Positions 29,901 to 43,400 of a stretch of DNA of 64,000 bases are shown piece by piece. Both the position numbers and the translations under genes were made by a program. Numbering within the stretch: position 1 is the first letter of the stretch; each line of letters begins with the position of its first letter. This DNA comes from Gordonia sputi NBRC 100414. Its GTDB lineage: Bacteria > Actinomycetota > Actinomycetes > Mycobacteriales > Mycobacteriaceae. The notes under the pieces are model-generated. The model worked only from the letters and a program-made list of their open reading frames with translations. It was not told where the DNA came from and searched no databases. Location: positions 124,001-188,000 of the forward strand of contig NZ_BAFC01000022.1 of NCBI RefSeq assembly GCF_000248055.1, given 5' to 3'.

Positions 29901-32900
29901 GATGCCCTCGGCCGCGAGCCTGGCCGCGATAGTCTTCACGCGCAGATCGAGTTCGCCGAACGTACGAGTGCCGTCATGGCCTCGAAGCGCAGGTGCAGAT
30001 CGATCTCGAGCCACCGCGGCGTCGAATAATTCGGGGAAGGTCGACGCTGGAGCGGCAGGACGATGGAGGTCACGCAGTTCCGTCGTGATCCGGATGTCGA
30101 GGTCGCGCAGGGGGCGATCCTGTTGTGCCGCCATGAATTCCAGGATCATCACGAGCCGCTGAGCCATCGATTCGACGGTGACCCGGTCGAACAGGTCGGT
30201 GCTGTACTCGATCACTCCACCCACCCGCGGCGTCACGCCGGTGGCGTCCTCGGTGAAGTCGAACGACAGATCGAACTTCGCTGTCGTCGGCAGCGGCGGC
30301 GCGGTGCCTTCACCCTTGTCGGTTCCCGTGTTTCCGTCGGTTGGTGACTCGGTCAGTCGCCCGTCGACGTAGACCACCATCGTCTGGAACAGCGGGTTGA
30401 GCGCCGACGAGCGTGACTGCGCCACCGCTTCGACGACCTGCTCGAACGGGACGTCCTTGTTCTCGAACGCCGACAGATCGTCTGCGCGGACCCGGGAGAG
30501 GAGCTCGGCCACCGTCGGGTCTCCCGACACATCGGTGCGCAGCAGGAGGGTGTTCAGGAAGAAGCCGACGAGTTGGTCGAGGCGTGCGTCGTCGCGCACG
30601 GTGACCGGCGATCCGAGCGGGATGTCAGTGCCTGCACCCAGTCGCGACAGCAGGACCGCCACGGCCGCCTGGAACACCATGAACATCGACGTTCCGGTCG
30701 ATGCGGCGAGTTCCTTGAGCGCCACGACGGTGTCCGGGCGAACGCCGACCAGGACTCCGTCACCACGACCCGACGGACGCGGAGGTCGGGCCCGGTCGTA
30801 GGGAAGTGACAGTTCCTCTGGCGAACCGTCGAGGGCGCGGCGCCAGAAGTCCAGCTCGCGTCGTCCCCGGTCGTCGGCGAGCAGATCCCGCTGCCATGCG
30901 GCGAAGTCGGAGTACTGCAGAGCGAGATCGTCCCATTCGGGTGCAATCTGTTGTGCGCGTGCATGATACGCGGTATCGAGGTCGGCACGCAGCGGTGCTG
31001 CCGACCATTCGTCGGTGGCGATGTGGTGAATCGTGACCACCGCGAACTCGGACGTTGTAGCCACGCGAATCGGTATCTCGGTGGCGAGGTCGAAGGCGTG
31101 TGCCGCGTCTGCGTGCAGCTCGGCGATGTCGGAGACCACACGGACCGGAATCTCCGGTGCGACGACGACGTCGGGGCGGTCGTCCGGGTACCGCGTTCGG
31201 AGGATCTCGTGACGGTCGACGACGTCACGGACTGCTGCGCGCAGCACGTCGGGGTCGATGGGAGTTGTCCCCTCGGGTCCGCCCGGACGCCACAGCAGCG
31301 GCACGTTGTAGGTGCTGGTGGGTCCCGACACTCCCGCGAGTGTCAGCATCTGGGCCTGACCGAAGGAGAGCACCGGCTCGGCGTCGGCACGACGACGCAA
31401 ACTCGTTGTGTCCGCATGCGATTGCGCCGAGGTGGACTCGCCGTTGGCGACGAGCCACTCGGCCAGTTGAGCGATGCTCGGCTCGTCGAACACTGTCCGG
31501 ACCCCGATGTCGTACCCGAGTGAGCCGCGAATCAGGTTGACCAGCTTGATGGCGGCGAGCGAATGGCCGCCCAGGCTGAAGAAGCTCGCGTGGATATCGG
31601 CAACCTCGGTGCCGAGCACCGCCGAGAAGATCTCGGCGAGATCGGATTCCAGCGACGTCCGCGGACTGGTGCCCTGCGAACCGTCGACGGTCGGTGTCGG
31701 CAGCGCACGGCGGTCGAGCTTGCCGGTTTGATTCAGCGGAAACGCGTCGAGCACCACCAGGGGTGACGGAATCATGTAGTCCGGCAACACCGTCGAGAGT
31801 TGACGTGTCACGGACTCGACAACGGACGAGCCATTCTCCGAGACAGCGGCCGATGAATCACCCGCGGGCACAATCCAGCCGACGACCCGGTCAGAGTCGA
31901 CGGCGACCGCGGCGTCGGCGACCTGAGGGAGCGAACGCAGCGCCGCTTCGATCTCTCCGAGTTCGACGCGGTTGCCGCGTACCTTCACCTGGCTGTCGAT
32001 GCGGCCGAGGTATTCGAGGACGCCCGCCCGACGTCGGACCAGATCGCCCGTCCGATACACCCGCGCGCCCGGCAGATCACCGGTTGGATCGGCGACGAAG
32101 GAACCCGCGGTGCGGGCTGGGCGGCCGAGATACCCACGCGCGAGCGGTGTTCCGCGCACGTACAGTTCACCCACCGCGCCGTCGGGAACACGCCGCAGCG
32201 ACGTATCGAGGACGAGGAGATCGGTGCCCGCGATCGGACGTCCGATGGGTGCTGTGCGGGTGGTCGCGTGTGGAACCGCGGTGTGATCGGTGACGACGAC
32301 GGTGGTCTCGGTCGGACCATAGGCGTTGATCAGTGCCAGCGACGGCGCCGCGGCGAGTACCTCGTCGACGAGTTCGGTGCGTAGCGCCTCGCCGCCAACG
32401 ATCATGTGACGCAGTGAGTCGAGGCCCGGTAGGTGGGGGACGAACAGCTCGAGCAGCGACGGAACGAAGACCGTCGTCGTGACGCCGTGGGCGCCGATGA
32501 TGTTGGCGAGTCTGCGGGGGTCGCGCTGAGCGCCCTGCTCTGCGACCAGAACACGCGCGCCGACGATGAAGGGCAGCAACAACTCCCACACGGCACCGTC
32601 GAAACCGACAGGCGTCTTGGCGAGAACGGTGTCGGCGTGTCCGATACCGCCGCCGGGCATCGTCTGCACGCGCCACCGCAGTAGGTTCACCACACTGCGG
32701 TGGGTGACTACCACGCCCTTCGGCCTGCCCGACGAACCCGACGTGTAGACGACATATGCGGCGTCGTCGGCGCGTACGTGAGGCAGCTCAGAGTTGGTGA
32801 TCGATGCCTCTGAGTCCTCTTCGAAGAGCCGACCGTCGACGCTGATCGTCGGGACACTGTGGTTGTTTCGCGCACTGTTGCCGATCGGTGCCGAGCTGCC

Positions 32901-35900
32901 GCTTCCGACGATGACGGCGGCGGGGCGCGCGTCGTCGAGGATGGTCGCTACTCGATCGGCAGGTGTGTCGGTGTCGATCGGAAGGTATGCCGCACCCGCG
33001 CGCAGCACACCCTGTAGGGCCGCCAGTTGCGCCATGCCTCGTGGCACGAGGACAGCAACCACGTCGCCGGGTCGCACGCCGAGGTCGACGAGTCGGGCAG
33101 CCAAGCCTCTGGTTGCCGCTGCGAGCTGGGCGTAGTCGACCGATCCGCCATCGGTGTCGGACAACGCTATTCGCGACGAATGCCGACGGGTGGCGTCGTC
33201 GATGACATCTGTCACCGTGTCGGCGTGATCGACGAGCGCCAGCGCGCCGCGCTCGGCGTCGCGGACGGACGCGTCATCGTCAGCGCTGAGAAGTTCGATC
33301 TGATCGACGACGATCTCGGGCGTCGCACTGACGGCGCGCAGGATGCGGGCAAGGCGTGCGAGTAGGTCCCGAGCGGTTGCGGCGTCGAACATCGCGGTCG
33401 CGTACTCGAGTGCGAGCGTCAGTTCGCCGGTCTCGGTGTTGTCGACGACGGTGAACGCGAGATCGAACTTGGCCGACACGGACGTCAGGTGATCGAACGT
33501 CGCCGGGACACCGAGGAAGCGATCGGGCATCGCGCCGAACGGCAGGTATCCGACGCTGACACAGAACAACGGATTGCGTCCGGGAACGCGCTGCGGTGCA
33601 AGGTGTTCGACGATCTGCTGGAAGGGGATGTCCTGATTGTCGAATGCTGCGAGATCCACTGCGCGGACACGGTCGATGAGTTCGTCGAAACGTGGGTGGC
33701 CGCCGACGTCGGTGCGCAGCACCTGGGTGTCGACGAAGAATCCGACGAGGTCGTCGAGCGCGGGATCGTTGCGGCCGGACACCGGCGATCCGAGCGGGAT
33801 GTCGGCCCCGGCGCCCACCCGGTACAGCAGTGTGGCCACGGCCGCCTGGGCGACCATGAACATGCTGGCTCCGTGGTCGGCGGCGATGCGCGCGAGTGAC
33901 GAACGCGTGTCGGAGTCGACGATGGTCGACTCCGTTGCCGCGGAGCCTGGCGCACCGGGACGTCGTGGGCGGTCGCGGGGGAGTGCGAGCTCCTCGGGGA
34001 GGTCGGCGAGTGTGTCGGTCCAGAAATCGAGCTGTTGCTGCCCTCGCTCGCTGATCCGATCACGTTGCCACAGTGCGTAATCGGCGTACTGGACGGGCAG
34101 TGGTGAGAACTCGGGTACCGCACCGGTCGCCCGTGCGGCGTAGGCAGTGGTGAGGTCGGTGAGCAGTGGTCGATCCGACCATTCATCGGTGGCGATGTGG
34201 TGCATCGCGATGGTCAGGACCGCAACGGTCGACGACTCGTCGGGTGCGTCGACCTGCGCCACCTGTACGCGGATCGGTGGCGCCGAACGCAAATCGAAAG
34301 CGCGCGTGAGGAACTCGCGTGTGGCCTCGGTGACATCGGCGCCGGCGGTGCGCACCTCGACCACATCGGGTACCTCTGCGGGATCGAGAACACGTTGGTG
34401 CACCTCGCCGTCCGCGGTGGTCTCGAAGACGGTGCGCAGGCTCTCGTGGCGTGCCAGTACATCTCTCATCGCCGCCGACAGCGCGTCGGTGTCAAGGGGT
34501 TCGTGCACGCGCACGACGTGGCCGTAGTGATACGAGATGTCGTCGGGATCCATCTCGTAGAGCACCCAGAGTCTTTCCTGGGCGGGCGAGAGCGGGATGC
34601 GGTCCGGCCGAACGCCGGTCGTGATGTCGGTGGTCGATCCGGTCAGTTCGGTGCGCGCGGCGATGTCGGCGGGAGTCCTGGCATCGAAGAGATCTCGGAT
34701 CGCCAATTCGGCGCCGAGTTCGGCGCGCAGCGTGGAGACGAGGCGCATCGCTGCCATCGAATGACCGCCAAGCGCGAAGAAGTCGTCGTCGATACCGACC
34801 GCGCATCCCTCATCGGTGTCCGGGAGGCCGAGGACCTCGGCGAAGACCTCGCACAGCCGACGTTCGAGCTCGGTGCGTGGTGCGCGTCGCGTACCGCCGA
34901 CCTCGGGGACGGGCAGCGCCTTCACGTCGAGCTTGCCGTTGACGGTCATCGGGAACTCGGTGACCGTGGCGAACAGGGTGGGGACCATGTAGTCGGGGAG
35001 GTTCGCGCTCAACTCGCGTCGCAGTTGCGCGTAGTCGAGCTCCGAGCCCGCGTCGGTGGGAATCACGTACGCCACCAGACGTTTGACGTCGGGTGCTGCC
35101 GGATCGGCGGTCGCGACGACTGCCGACGACGCGATCTGTGGCAGCGCGGTCACCGCGGCATCGATCTCGGCGAGCTCGACCCGATAGCCGCGGACCTTCA
35201 CCTGATCGTCGGTGCGTCCGAGGAAGTCGAGATTGCCGTCGGGACGTATCTTCATCGCGTCACCGGTGCGATACAGACGGCCTCCGTCGGAGAAGGGATC
35301 CGCGACGAACCGCTCGGCCGTCAGATCGGGCCGTCCGAGGTATCCGCGTGCCAGTCCCGCGCCGCTGATGTACAACTCGCCCGGCACCCCGGCGGGCACC
35401 GGCCGCAGCCACGGGTCGAGGAGGTGCGCGGTGGTGTTCCAGATCGGGGTACCGACCGACGATGTCGGTGTCTCGTCGGTGCCCACCCCGAGGGTGTTGA
35501 TCGTGTACTCGGTCGGGCCGTAGAGGTTGTAGCCGAGGGTGTGCGGGTGTCGACGAAGCGCGGTCCACACGGGTTCGGAGACGGCCTCGCCACCGAGCAG
35601 GACGAGCGCGGGCACGTGGTCGCCTGCGAGAAGGCCGTCGGCGAACAACTGTGCGGCATACGTGGGCGTCACGTTGATGACGTCGATGCGGTGGGTCGCG
35701 CAGTAGGCGACGAGCGCTGTCGAATCGGCACGGAGTTGCTCGTCGGCGACGTGGACCTCGTGGCCCTCGATGAGCCACAGCAGTTCTTCCCACGACATGT
35801 CGAACGCGAATGAGACCGTATGCGCGATGCGGAGTCTCCCGCTGACGCCGGCCTCATGAGCGAGCGCGATGGCGGGTTCGAAGACCTTCTCGCGGTGGTT

Positions 35901-38900
35901 GAGCTGCATGTTGGTCAGGCCGCGGTAGGGCGTGATGACACCCTTGGGTTTACCCGTCGAACCCGACGTGTAGATCACATAGGCGGGTTGATCCGGGTTG
36001 ACGTGGGGGGCAACCCATTCCGGCGTTGTGGGGTTCGGCAGGTCGTCGGCCGTGAGCGTCGGCAGGCCCACCGTGTCGAATCGGTGCGCCACCGAGCTGT
36101 GGGTCATGATCAGCAACGGCGCGGCGTCGTCGATGATGCCGTGGAGTCTGCCGTCGGGGTGATCGAGTTCGAGGGGTAGATACGCTCCGCCGGCCCGCAG
36201 GATCGCGAAGAGCGCGACCACGGTCTCGATGGATCGCGGGATCGCCAGTGCAACAACCGTTTCTGCTCCGACGCCGTGCTCTGCGAGAACCTGCGCGACA
36301 CGGTCGACCTCGCCGTCGAGCTGTGCATAGGTGAGACGCGAGTCGCCGTAGCTGAGTGCGTCGGCGTCGGGGATCATCGCAGCGCGCTCGGCGAGCAATC
36401 CCGACACCGTGGTGTCGGGTAGTCGATGGAGTGGGCCGACGAGCGCAACGTCCGAGTCGAGTGAGAGGTCGAGGGCGGCAACCGCGGTGTCGAGGTCGCG
36501 ACCGATCGACTCCAGTGCGCGGCGGAATCGTGTCACGAATCCGTCGGCGTACCGATGGTCGATCAGATCGTCGCGATACTCGAGTCGAAAGCGAATCGAA
36601 GCGCCGGGCGTCACGACGAGCGCCAACGGGTAGTGGGTGTGGTCGAGACTGCCCTCGCCGATGACATCGTGCAGCGCCGACTGCTCGCGCTCCTCTTCTT
36701 CGGTGCGGAAGTTCTGCAACACGTAGAGGACGTCGAACAGCACCGGATGCCCGGTCTCCTGCTGCAATCGCGCCAACCCGATGTGGTCGTAGGCCATTAG
36801 CGCCACCCGGGCATCCTGACTGCGGCGCAGGAAGTCTCGCACCGATTCCTGCGGATGCAACACCGTTCGGACGGGGACGGTGTTCAGGAACAGTCCGATC
36901 ACGGTGTCGAGGCCGGGCACCTCGGTCGGGCGGCCCGCGACGGTCGAGCCGAACGCGACGTCGGTGACTCCGAGGACGCGAGACAGCGTGAGGGACAACG
37001 CTGCCGAGATAACGGTGTTGAGTGTGACGCCAGCACTTCTCGCGTCGGCGCGGAGTGACTCCGACGCTGCGACACCGAGATCGACCTCGATCCGACGCGG
37101 CGCGCGAGGCGTCGACCCCACCGCCCGCGGCGCGACGAGCGCAGGCTCGGTATAGCCGTCGAGATGCGCCTGCCATGCCGCGAGTGCGTCGGCGTCGGAC
37201 GTGTCAGCGATCCAGGCGAGGTAGTCGCGCAGCGACGCTTCGGGAGTCGTGGCCGGGGTGCCCTCGAGATGGGCGAGCAACCGGGACACCACGAGCCCGC
37301 CAGACCAGCCGTCCCACAGCAGGAATCGACGATTGACGACGATGCGGTCGTGCTCATTCGGCAGGTGGATCAGCGTGATACGCCAGAGTGGTGCGGTGCC
37401 GATCGGGATCTCGCGGACGCGGTCGGCGTCGAGAACCGCGTCGAGCTCGAAGTCGACGACGTCGGCCGACGCCGCCGTGAGGTCGACCTCCGCGATGATG
37501 GGATCGACCGCGTTGCGGATGATCTGGACTGGGGAGCCGTCGACCTCGACGAACGCGGCCCGCAATTCGGGATTCTCGTCGAGTAGCGCACGTGCGGCGC
37601 GCCGCAGCGCCTCGACGTCGATTCGGTGGCCGAGGTCGAGCCAGAACTGTGCGGTGTAGATGTCGTCGGACGCGTCGACCTGTGACTGGAAGAACAAACC
37701 CTCCTGCAGGGGTGTCAGCGGCCAGATGTCGTCGATGGTTCCGTGTTCGCGGGTGAGTCGTTCGACGGTCGCGTCGTCGAGCGCCACCAGACGTCGATCG
37801 GCGTCTGCGATCACCCGGTCGGTGATCGCGTGCGCCAGGGCGTCGGCATGTGGGATGACTTCCGCATCGACGTCGACGATGACCGACCAGCCGGTGTGGT
37901 CGGGAGAGTCGTTGCGCAACAGCCTGATTGAGACGGGGTGCGCGGTCGGCAGTCCGTGGTCGCCGACCAGCACGTCGGGTTCGACGATCTGCCCGGCAGC
38001 AGTGGCACCGGCCAACGCCGCGCCCACCTGTGGTGAGAGGTAGCGCAGCACGTCGAGACCCGGTCCGCTGCCGAGAATCGGGTTCGGGCCATCGGGGAGT
38101 GAGGGATTCGTCAGGTCGACGCGAAGCGGCTCGAGTGCCTGCAGCGGGCCGACAGTGCGTGCGCCGACGTGTGTACCGTCGACGGCTCGCAAGTCGACAG
38201 CTCGCAAGTCGACAGCCAGGTCGATCAGGAGCTCCTTCGGCGCGGCGGCACCGAAGACGTCTGCGACAGCGCCTGCCAGCGCCGCGACGAGACCGTGCTG
38301 GGTGGGACGTTCAACGTTGGGATCGTCCACGTCGACCCGAGACGTGTGTGTCGTGTGATCGACCCGCGGTGTGCTGGTCGCGCCGTCGACGCGCGGTAGC
38401 GTCGCTCCCGGTGCGAGCGTTTCGAGATAATGCGCCAGGGCCCCGACATCGGCCGCTCGTCCCGCCAATCCCGTTGCCACAGTGCTGAGTTCGGTGTCCG
38501 GGGCGTCGACCTCGATGTGCCGACTCGCCGCGGCGTCGTCGAGGGCGGTCTGGAGATCGGTACGGAGGATCTCCGCGGACGTGGGATCGATGAGTGCTGC
38601 GTCGAACGCGGCGATCACCTCGCCGGTAGCAGGCACAAAGGTCAAGCCGCGCTCGAGCGGTTCGGCCGGCGCGCTGTCGGCAATCGAGACGGGAATGGTG
38701 CTGTCCTGCGCGGATGCGGTCGTCAGCGTCCACAGGATCGGCGCGGGCCGATTCACCGTGGTACGCAGCGCAGGATGAGTCGCAACAAGTGCAGAGGCGA
38801 TCTCGCGGACGGCGTCCGGAGTCACGGTCGACGACGCCCAGGCGCGAACAATGCGGGGCGGCAATGTGTCCGGGTCGATCTGGCGTTCGCGAAGTCGCGC

Positions 38901-40457
38901 CAACGCAGGCGTGAGCGATACTGCGCCCGCAGCTCCGTGCGTTTCGGTGTGGACCGATCGAATCGCATCGTCGAGTTGCCCGTCGGGGGTGAACGCGCGG
39001 AGGCGTTCGGAGGGGGCGGCGGCGAGTGCCCGCAGGAAGGCGGCGAAATCCTCGCCGACACCGTGCGCCTGCTCAGCCGCGTCGGCGACAGTGCGCACGA
39101 CGACTTCGGCGGGCCTGTCGCGACGCCTCACCTGGATCTGGATCTCGACATCAGACACCGGCCCGGACGCGAGGGCGTGGAGCGAGAGTGGTTGGCCACC
39201 AATGGTCTGCCGCGACGTGTTCGCCATGACGTTCACGCCGAGACCGAACATGCGGTACGGGCCGTCGGATGATGCCGGAGTACCCGAGTTCCTGGCCTGC
39301 GCTGCGAGAGCACGGCCGAGATCCTCACCGCGGAAACGACTGTGGGCGAGGAGCGCGAAAACCGCGCGTTCGGTACGAGCGGCGAGGTCGGCGAGGTTGT
39401 CGCGCGGATCCGCGTCGACGCGCAGGGGCAGCACGCTCGTCACCATCGACGGTGTTGTGCGCGCCCTGCGGTCAAGGCGCCCGGTCACGGGCAGCGCGAG
39501 TACCAGGTCGGTGCGGCCCGTACGCACGTGGGCAAACGCCGCGACCGCGGCGATGAGCAGGACGGTCGGTCGGACCCCGGCATCACGCGCCAGCGCGCGC
39601 AACGGGTCGAGGACCTCGAGGGGAATGTCGAAGCGCGACGCGATGATTCCGCGGCCGGGCACCACATCGTCGTCGAGGAGTCGCACCGGCTGCGGTCGGT
39701 CGCCCATCCGCGCCAACCAGTAGTCGGCATCGGCGGCGAAGTCGGCGCCTTCACGGTATTCGCGCTCGGCGTCGACCACAGGGAGTAGTCGCCAATCCCT
39801 GGGTCGTGACGGCCGGGCGTTGTCGGATGCCCCAAAGCCTTCCGAAGCCCCAAAAGCATCCGAGGCCCCAGAAGGTTCCGCGGCGCCAGATGCTTCCGTT
39901 GCGTCGTACTGTTCCTGGACCGCCTGGGTGAAGAAGCCGAGCCCCATGCCGTCGCAGACGAGGTGGTGGACCTTCAGAAACACCAGTGTCGGGTCGGGCT
40001 GCGCGGTTCCCTGGTCGGTCACGGTACTGGCGGTGCGCAGGATCGTGCATTCGGTGAGTGGTCCGTGCCTGACATCCATCGGCTGCGCGAGGTGCGAAGC
40101 CATCCACTCGCGCGCATCGGAGAGAGGCATCTCGCGGACGTCGACGTCGAAGTCGGCAGTAGGCAGGATTCGCTGCCCCACGTCGCCGCCCTCTTCGACG
40201 AACACGGCGCGCATCGCTTCGGCCTTCTCGAGAACCGCGAGGACAGATGCTCTGAGTCGTTCGACGTCGGTCCGTGCGTCGACCTCCACGTAGAGCCCGG
40301 TGACGTAGAGGGCAGGGTCGCCGGATGCCTGCATCGACAGGTAGATGTCGCGTTGGCCCGCGAGGACAGGCAGTGTGACGTCGTGCGAGTCGCCGTGTGT
40401 GCGGACAGGAGCATCTGCGTCTGTCGGGGCGTTGCCGTCGGGGCGTGTCGAGGTCAC
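26904..40457 (-). CDS. siderophore NRPS 3: C-E*-C*-A-PCP-C-A-PCP-C-A-PCP-E
   Basis: A 4517-residue NRPS adding the last three residues of the predicted siderophore. The GTG at 40457 overlaps the NRPS 2 stop; the frame is open 17 codons further. Domain 1 is an EntF-like condensation (C) domain (His164, His165, Asp169). Next is an epimerase-like domain where HHxxxDG reads DAALIDP (619-625), then a C domain reading RFLLWDG (1044-1050); both look inactive. A domain 4 (about 1350-1850; pocket DMETLGLINK) fits N5-hydroxyornithine; carrier Ser1900. C domain at about 1950-2390 (HHIATDE), A domain 5 (pocket DGWSIGAVVK, unassigned), carrier Ser2966. C domain (HHIATDE, 3144), A domain 6 (pocket DAQSGGLVDK, perhaps Orn-like), carrier Ser4007. 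A final epimerase is intact (His4198, His4199, Asp4203). There is no thioesterase. Pocket codes are my hand alignments to GrsA. Confidence 0.92.
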   Translation of the reverse strand: MTSTRPDGNAPTDADAPVRTHGDSHDVTLPVLAGQRDIYLSMQASGDPALYVTGLYVEVDARTDVERLRASVLAVLEKAEAMRAVFVEEGGDVGQRILPTADFDVDVREMPLSDAREWMASHLAQPMDVRHGPLTECTILRTASTVTDQGTAQPDPTLVFLKVHHLVCDGMGLGFFTQAVQEQYDATEASGAAEPSGASDAFGASEGFGASDNARPSRPRDWRLLPVVDAEREYREGADFAADADYWLARMGDRPQPVRLLDDDVVPGRGIIASRFDIPLEVLDPLRALARDAGVRPTVLLIAAVAAFAHVRTGRTDLVLALPVTGRLDRRARTTPSMVTSVLPLRVDADPRDNLADLAARTERAVFALLAHSRFRGEDLGRALAAQARNSGTPASSDGPYRMFGLGVNVMANTSRQTIGGQPLSLHALASGPVSDVEIQIQVRRRDRPAEVVVRTVADAAEQAHGVGEDFAAFLRALAAAPSERLRAFTPDGQLDDAIRSVHTETHGAAGAVSLTPALARLRERQIDPDTLPPRIVRAWASSTVTPDAVREIASALVATHPALRTTVNRPAPILWTLTTASAQDSTIPVSIADSAPAEPLERGLTFVPATGEVIAAFDAALIDPTSAEILRTDLQTALDDAAASRHIEVDAPDTELSTVATGLAGRAADVGALAHYLETLAPGATLPRVDGATSTPRVDHTTHTSRVDVDDPNVERPTQHGLVAALAGAVADVFGAAAPKELLIDLAVDLRAVDLRAVDGTHVGARTVGPLQALEPLRVDLTNPSLPDGPNPILGSGPGLDVLRYLSPQVGAALAGATAAGQIVEPDVLVGDHGLPTAHPVSIRLLRNDSPDHTGWSVIVDVDAEVIPHADALAHAITDRVIADADRRLVALDDATVERLTREHGTIDDIWPLTPLQEGLFFQSQVDASDDIYTAQFWLDLGHRIDVEALRRAARALLDENPELRAAFVEVDGSPVQIIRNAVDPIIAEVDLTAASADVVDFELDAVLDADRVREIPIGTAPLWRITLIHLPNEHDRIVVNRRFLLWDGWSGGLVVSRLLAHLEGTPATTPEASLRDYLAWIADTSDADALAAWQAHLDGYTEPALVAPRAVGSTPRAPRRIEVDLGVAASESLRADARSAGVTLNTVISAALSLTLSRVLGVTDVAFGSTVAGRPTEVPGLDTVIGLFLNTVPVRTVLHPQESVRDFLRRSQDARVALMAYDHIGLARLQQETGHPVLFDVLYVLQNFRTEEEEREQSALHDVIGEGSLDHTHYPLALVVTPGASIRFRLEYRDDLIDHRYADGFVTRFRRALESIGRDLDTAVAALDLSLDSDVALVGPLHRLPDTTVSGLLAERAAMIPDADALSYGDSRLTYAQLDGEVDRVAQVLAEHGVGAETVVALAIPRSIETVVALFAILRAGGAYLPLELDHPDGRLHGIIDDAAPLLIMTHSSVAHRFDTVGLPTLTADDLPNPTTPEWVAPHVNPDQPAYVIYTSGSTGKPKGVITPYRGLTNMQLNHREKVFEPAIALAHEAGVSGRLRIAHTVSFAFDMSWEELLWLIEGHEVHVADEQLRADSTALVAYCATHRIDVINVTPTYAAQLFADGLLAGDHVPALVLLGGEAVSEPVWTALRRHPHTLGYNLYGPTEYTINTLGVGTDETPTSSVGTPIWNTTAHLLDPWLRPVPAGVPGELYISGAGLARGYLGRPDLTAERFVADPFSDGGRLYRTGDAMKIRPDGNLDFLGRTDDQVKVRGYRVELAEIDAAVTALPQIASSAVVATADPAAPDVKRLVAYVIPTDAGSELDYAQLRRELSANLPDYMVPTLFATVTEFPMTVNGKLDVKALPVPEVGGTRRAPRTELERRLCEVFAEVLGLPDTDEGCAVGIDDDFFALGGHSMAAMRLVSTLRAELGAELAIRDLFDARTPADIAARTELTGSTTDITTGVRPDRIPLSPAQERLWVLYEMDPDDISYHYGHVVRVHEPLDTDALSAAMRDVLARHESLRTVFETTADGEVHQRVLDPAEVPDVVEVRTAGADVTEATREFLTRAFDLRSAPPIRVQVAQVDAPDESSTVAVLTIAMHHIATDEWSDRPLLTDLTTAYAARATGAVPEFSPLPVQYADYALWQRDRISERGQQQLDFWTDTLADLPEELALPRDRPRRPGAPGSAATESTIVDSDTRSSLARIAADHGASMFMVAQAAVATLLYRVGAGADIPLGSPVSGRNDPALDDLVGFFVDTQVLRTDVGGHPRFDELIDRVRAVDLAAFDNQDIPFQQIVEHLAPQRVPGRNPLFCVSVGYLPFGAMPDRFLGVPATFDHLTSVSAKFDLAFTVVDNTETGELTLALEYATAMFDAATARDLLARLARILRAVSATPEIVVDQIELLSADDDASVRDAERGALALVDHADTVTDVIDDATRRHSSRIALSDTDGGSVDYAQLAAATRGLAARLVDLGVRPGDVVAVLVPRGMAQLAALQGVLRAGAAYLPIDTDTPADRVATILDDARPAAVIVGSGSSAPIGNSARNNHSVPTISVDGRLFEEDSEASITNSELPHVRADDAAYVVYTSGSSGRPKGVVVTHRSVVNLLRWRVQTMPGGGIGHADTVLAKTPVGFDGAVWELLLPFIVGARVLVAEQGAQRDPRRLANIIGAHGVTTTVFVPSLLELFVPHLPGLDSLRHMIVGGEALRTELVDEVLAAAPSLALINAYGPTETTVVVTDHTAVPHATTRTAPIGRPIAGTDLLVLDTSLRRVPDGAVGELYVRGTPLARGYLGRPARTAGSFVADPTGDLPGARVYRTGDLVRRRAGVLEYLGRIDSQVKVRGNRVELGEIEAALRSLPQVADAAVAVDSDRVVGWIVPAGDSSAAVSENGSSVVESVTRQLSTVLPDYMIPSPLVVLDAFPLNQTGKLDRRALPTPTVDGSQGTSPRTSLESDLAEIFSAVLGTEVADIHASFFSLGGHSLAAIKLVNLIRGSLGYDIGVRTVFDEPSIAQLAEWLVANGESTSAQSHADTTSLRRRADAEPVLSFGQAQMLTLAGVSGPTSTYNVPLLWRPGGPEGTTPIDPDVLRAAVRDVVDRHEILRTRYPDDRPDVVVAPEIPVRVVSDIAELHADAAHAFDLATEIPIRVATTSEFAVVTIHHIATDEWSAAPLRADLDTAYHARAQQIAPEWDDLALQYSDFAAWQRDLLADDRGRRELDFWRRALDGSPEELSLPYDRARPPRPSGRGDGVLVGVRPDTVVALKELAASTGTSMFMVFQAAVAVLLSRLGAGTDIPLGSPVTVRDDARLDQLVGFFLNTLLLRTDVSGDPTVAELLSRVRADDLSAFENKDVPFEQVVEAVAQSRSSALNPLFQTMVVYVDGRLTESPTDGNTGTDKGEGTAPPLPTTAKFDLSFDFTEDATGVTPRVGGVIEYSTDLFDRVTVESMAQRLVMILEFMAAQQDRPLRDLDIRITTELRDLHRPAAPASTFPELFDAAVARDRSAPALRGHDGTRTFGELDLRVKTIAARLAAEGIGPEDVVVVSLPRGVVALEAIFGVLVAGAAYLPIEPGTPSERVAAMTRVAAPRRVIDDLDDPILAAAQADSVPVLRRAATVLPDHPAYVIFTSGSTGTPKGVVVPHRGLANLFASHRRMLHEPARRRAGRDRLRVGHAWSLAFDASWQPQLWLLDGHEVSIVDADTQHDAQALAGQLRAENWDFLELTPSHLRQLDGAEESMCAIGFGGEAVPDAQWQRYRELTGTDAYNLYGPTEATVDALVARAADAEHPVVGRPVDGARAYVLDPALMPVPDGVDGELYLAGAGLARGYLGRGDLTAERFVADPFAADGSRMYRTGDTVRWTRDGQLDFRGRADDQVKIRGFRVELGDVESALTSMPGVATALVVARAGRLVGYVVTDRSPEENWAGEQQAPVEPPVEPAALRAAVRAMLPDYMVPATVVVLDALPTLPNGKINRRALPEPTFEHEVRAPETDVQRRVCHAVADVLELPADQVGLDDDFAELGGDSIVAMQLVARLRAEGFTLSPRDVMVNRTIVGLAETLQRAATTPELPRVAAGVVPATPIVGWLDELTSGNAEHIGGFHQSALLTVPAGLDVDALTRALGVLVSRHHMLRARLVDTASPWHFEIPEIREDTTESGVVPEVLVVDGRDGTDCTGGDLTALAHTVRTRLDPVAGRMIAAAWSDRGSEPGRLLVAIHHLVVDGVSWRVLVPELIAAYTQLTEGVAPEDISLAQVSTDFGAWARELAVLDRSGEADLWRQIATDVDPLAVFSRPLDPARDRQGTVLRHRVEVDTDVAREILGPVGARLGVGVDEVLLGAFGAAISTPTLVDSEGHGRVEHLVPGADLTGTVGWFTAVHPIRVGGTDDAATQARSLAAQRATIPDGGVGYGLLRYGSAGEDGSTARAVTDLPSAAIEFNYVGRYRDFAFDGWSMAPESVDIGPDDEMSAGYGLIVDVATVDGPDGPRLSATWSYQPGMIDAHAIARLAERWLAALAELAKIDTAELASVHTGETEGGR

Positions 40458-43400
40458 TGATTGACTCCGGATTCTGCAGGCGCCGCAAGCGAATCGAGCG
40501 CCGCACATAGTGCATCGGCGAGCTCACGCACAGCGGCGTCGTCGAGGTGGTCTGGTAGGTAGCTGAACGTTGCGGCGACGACGGGACCCGACGATTCGTC
40601 ACGACAGACGATGTCGATCTCGAGTGGGTACGCGACGCCGAGTCCGGGGTCTGGATCTGCTGCGAGCGCTGTCGATTCCGCCGAGGGTTGCCATGGCGAC
40701 CCGCCGCCGACGGTGAATCGCCCGAGGTAGTTGAGCAGCACCGACGGACGCGACATGGTGGCGAGTGCGGCCGACAACTGCGGGTTGAGGTAGCGCAACA
40801 TGCCGAATCCTGCTCCGGCAGAGGGCATTGCCGTCCACAAGTTCTCAGCGTCGGCGATCGCGTCGCCGATGTCGTCGGTGGCGGATAACCGGATCGGTGC
40901 GACGGTCGTGAACCAACCCACCGTGTGTGACAGATCCGCGTCGATACCGAACTCATGTGCATCGCGACCATGACGCTCGGTGTCGACGATGAGGTCCCCG
41001 GTGTCGAGAGCGCGTGTTGCGGCGACACGCAACGCCCCGAGGAGCAGCGACGTGATCCCCACACCGCGGCGGGTGGGTAGATCGGAGACGAGCGACGCCG
41101 AGGTTTCCGGAGACAACGTGACGACGTGGCGCCGTTGGTCGGAAACGGTGCCCGACGTGGGGAGCCGACCGGGCACCAGTTCGCCGCCCGGTGCCAGCAC
41201 CTGCGCCCAATGGGTAGCCTCGTCGAGCAGTGCCGGATCGGCGGCTCGCTCGGTCACCGCGGCGGCGAACGTATGTAGGGGTGTTGGTGTCGGAATCGGT
41301 TGCAGCTCAACACCGGTGGCTGCCGTCTCCCAGAGGGTTCGGAGATCCTCGAGCAGGATGCGCCGGGAGACGCCGTCGACGGCGAGGTGGTGAATGACGA
41401 GTATCAGTCGTCCCGCGATCGGATCGTCGGGCGAGTCGGTCGTCAACCAGGTCGCGGCGATCATCAGTCCCGTGGCGGGCGACAATCTGCCTGCAGCCCC
41501 GGCGGATTCGGCCGACACCGCTGCGGCGAGCGCGTCCGGGTCGTCGAAGATCGATCTGTCGAGCGTGACGATCCGAAGGATGTCGTCGACGTCGACCGAT
41601 CCGGGGGGCGCACTCTGCATGGTCCAGAGCACACCTGCGACGGTCTGCAACGAACTCCGCAGCGCCTCATGGGAATCGAGCAGTGCACAGACCATCGCGC
41701 GGAGAGTATCGGCGTCGAGTTGCGCCGGGGTGTCGACGACGAGCGACTGATTGAACCGGTCGATCGTGCCACCGATCTCACGGAGTCGTTGGACGATCGG
41801 CAGGAGCGGAATGGGTGTCGGCCGGGTGGCCGATGCGTCGTCGCTGTTCGACGGAGCGGCAGGAATGGTGTCGTCGATCCACTCGGCGACCGAGCCCAGT
41901 CCGGCGACGGTGCGGTGGGTGAAGACATCCCTCGGCGTGAATCGGATACCACGTCGCCGTGCACGATTGACCAGGGTCGTCGAGACGATGCTGTCGCCGC
42001 CGAGAGCGAAGAAGTCGTCGTCGACGCTCGGCGGGTCGGCGAGTCCGAGGGTGTCGGCGAAGATGTCGGCGAGCGCGGACTCGATCTCGGTCGTCGGTGT
42101 ACGACCCTCCGCGGTGCCGACCTCCGGCTCCGGAAGTGCTGCGGCATCGGTCTTTCCGTTGACGGTCAACGGGATCGAGTCGACGATCAGCACGGCCGAC
42201 GGGACCTCGTGCTCGGGGAGTGCGTCGCGCAGCGCTGCGTGGAGCGATTCAGCGTGCAGGGATTCAGGAGTGACGTTGTCCCCGACGGCGTAGGCCAGGA
42301 TTCGGTCGGCACCGCTCGGTCCGGGCCGGGTCAGGACGGCGGCGTCGCGCACACCGGGCAGAGCTGCGAGTGCGGCCCGGATCTCCCCGAGTTCGATACG
42401 GAAACCACGGATCTTGACCTGCGTGTCCGCGCGACCGACATAGATCAACGCGCCCTGTCTGGTCTGACGGAACAGATCGCCCGTGCGATAGAGCACCTGA
42501 CCGGTGCCCGAGGGGTCGGCGACGAAACGCGTCGCATGCAACGCCGGACGCTGCAGGTAGCAGGCTGCGACCTGGGGGCCTGCGAGGTACAACTCGCCCA
42601 CGGCGCCAACGGGTACCCGGCGCAGGTATCCGTCGAGCAGGTGGCCGGTGAAACCTGGTAGCAACGCACCCACATCACTGCCCGTCGTTGCATCGATGAT
42701 CTGCTGATCGAGCACCAGATACGTTGCGTGGACAGTGATCTCGGTGATGCCGTACATATTGACCAACGTGGTCCGCGGATACCGCCGGGCGAATGATCGT
42801 AGGCGCGGCAGGGCGAGCGCCTCGCCACCGAAGATCACGTAGCGAAGCGACTCCAGCGCCGATACGGCCCCAGAAGTCTCACGATGTTCGGTGTCTGCGA
42901 GGTCCGCGGCATCGAGGGCGAAGAACGCCGACGGCGTCTGGTTGAGTACGGTCACGCCCCGCTCGCCGATGAGGGCGGCGAAGTCGGCGGGTGAGCGCGT
43001 GGTGGCGTGATCGGGCACGACGAGGTGGGCGCCGGTCGAGAGCGGACCCCACAGTTCCCACACCGAGAAGTCGAATGCGTAGGAGTGGAAGAGCGTCCAC
43101 ACGTCGTTCTCGTCGACATCGAACAGTTCCGTCGTGGCGTCGATCAGCGCGACGACGTTGCCGTGCGTCACGGTGACACCCTTGGGCTTTCCGGTCGACC
43201 CGGAGGTGAAGATCACATAGGCCGGGTCGGCCGGGGCGAGTTCCGGATCGAAAGCCGTTGTGTCAGTGAGGGAGTCATCTGCTCGCTCGAGGTAGCCGGT
43301 GTCGACGATGACCGTCGGGGCGGCGTCGGCGATCGTCGACGCTATGCGCTCAGCCGGATACGCGGGGTCGATCGGAACGTAGGCGGCTCCGCAGCGCAGT

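Noticed and set aside
34197..35813. 538-residue plus-strand open frame inside NRPS 3
   Set aside because: Antisense to conserved A and C domains; composition is typical of a shadow frame.
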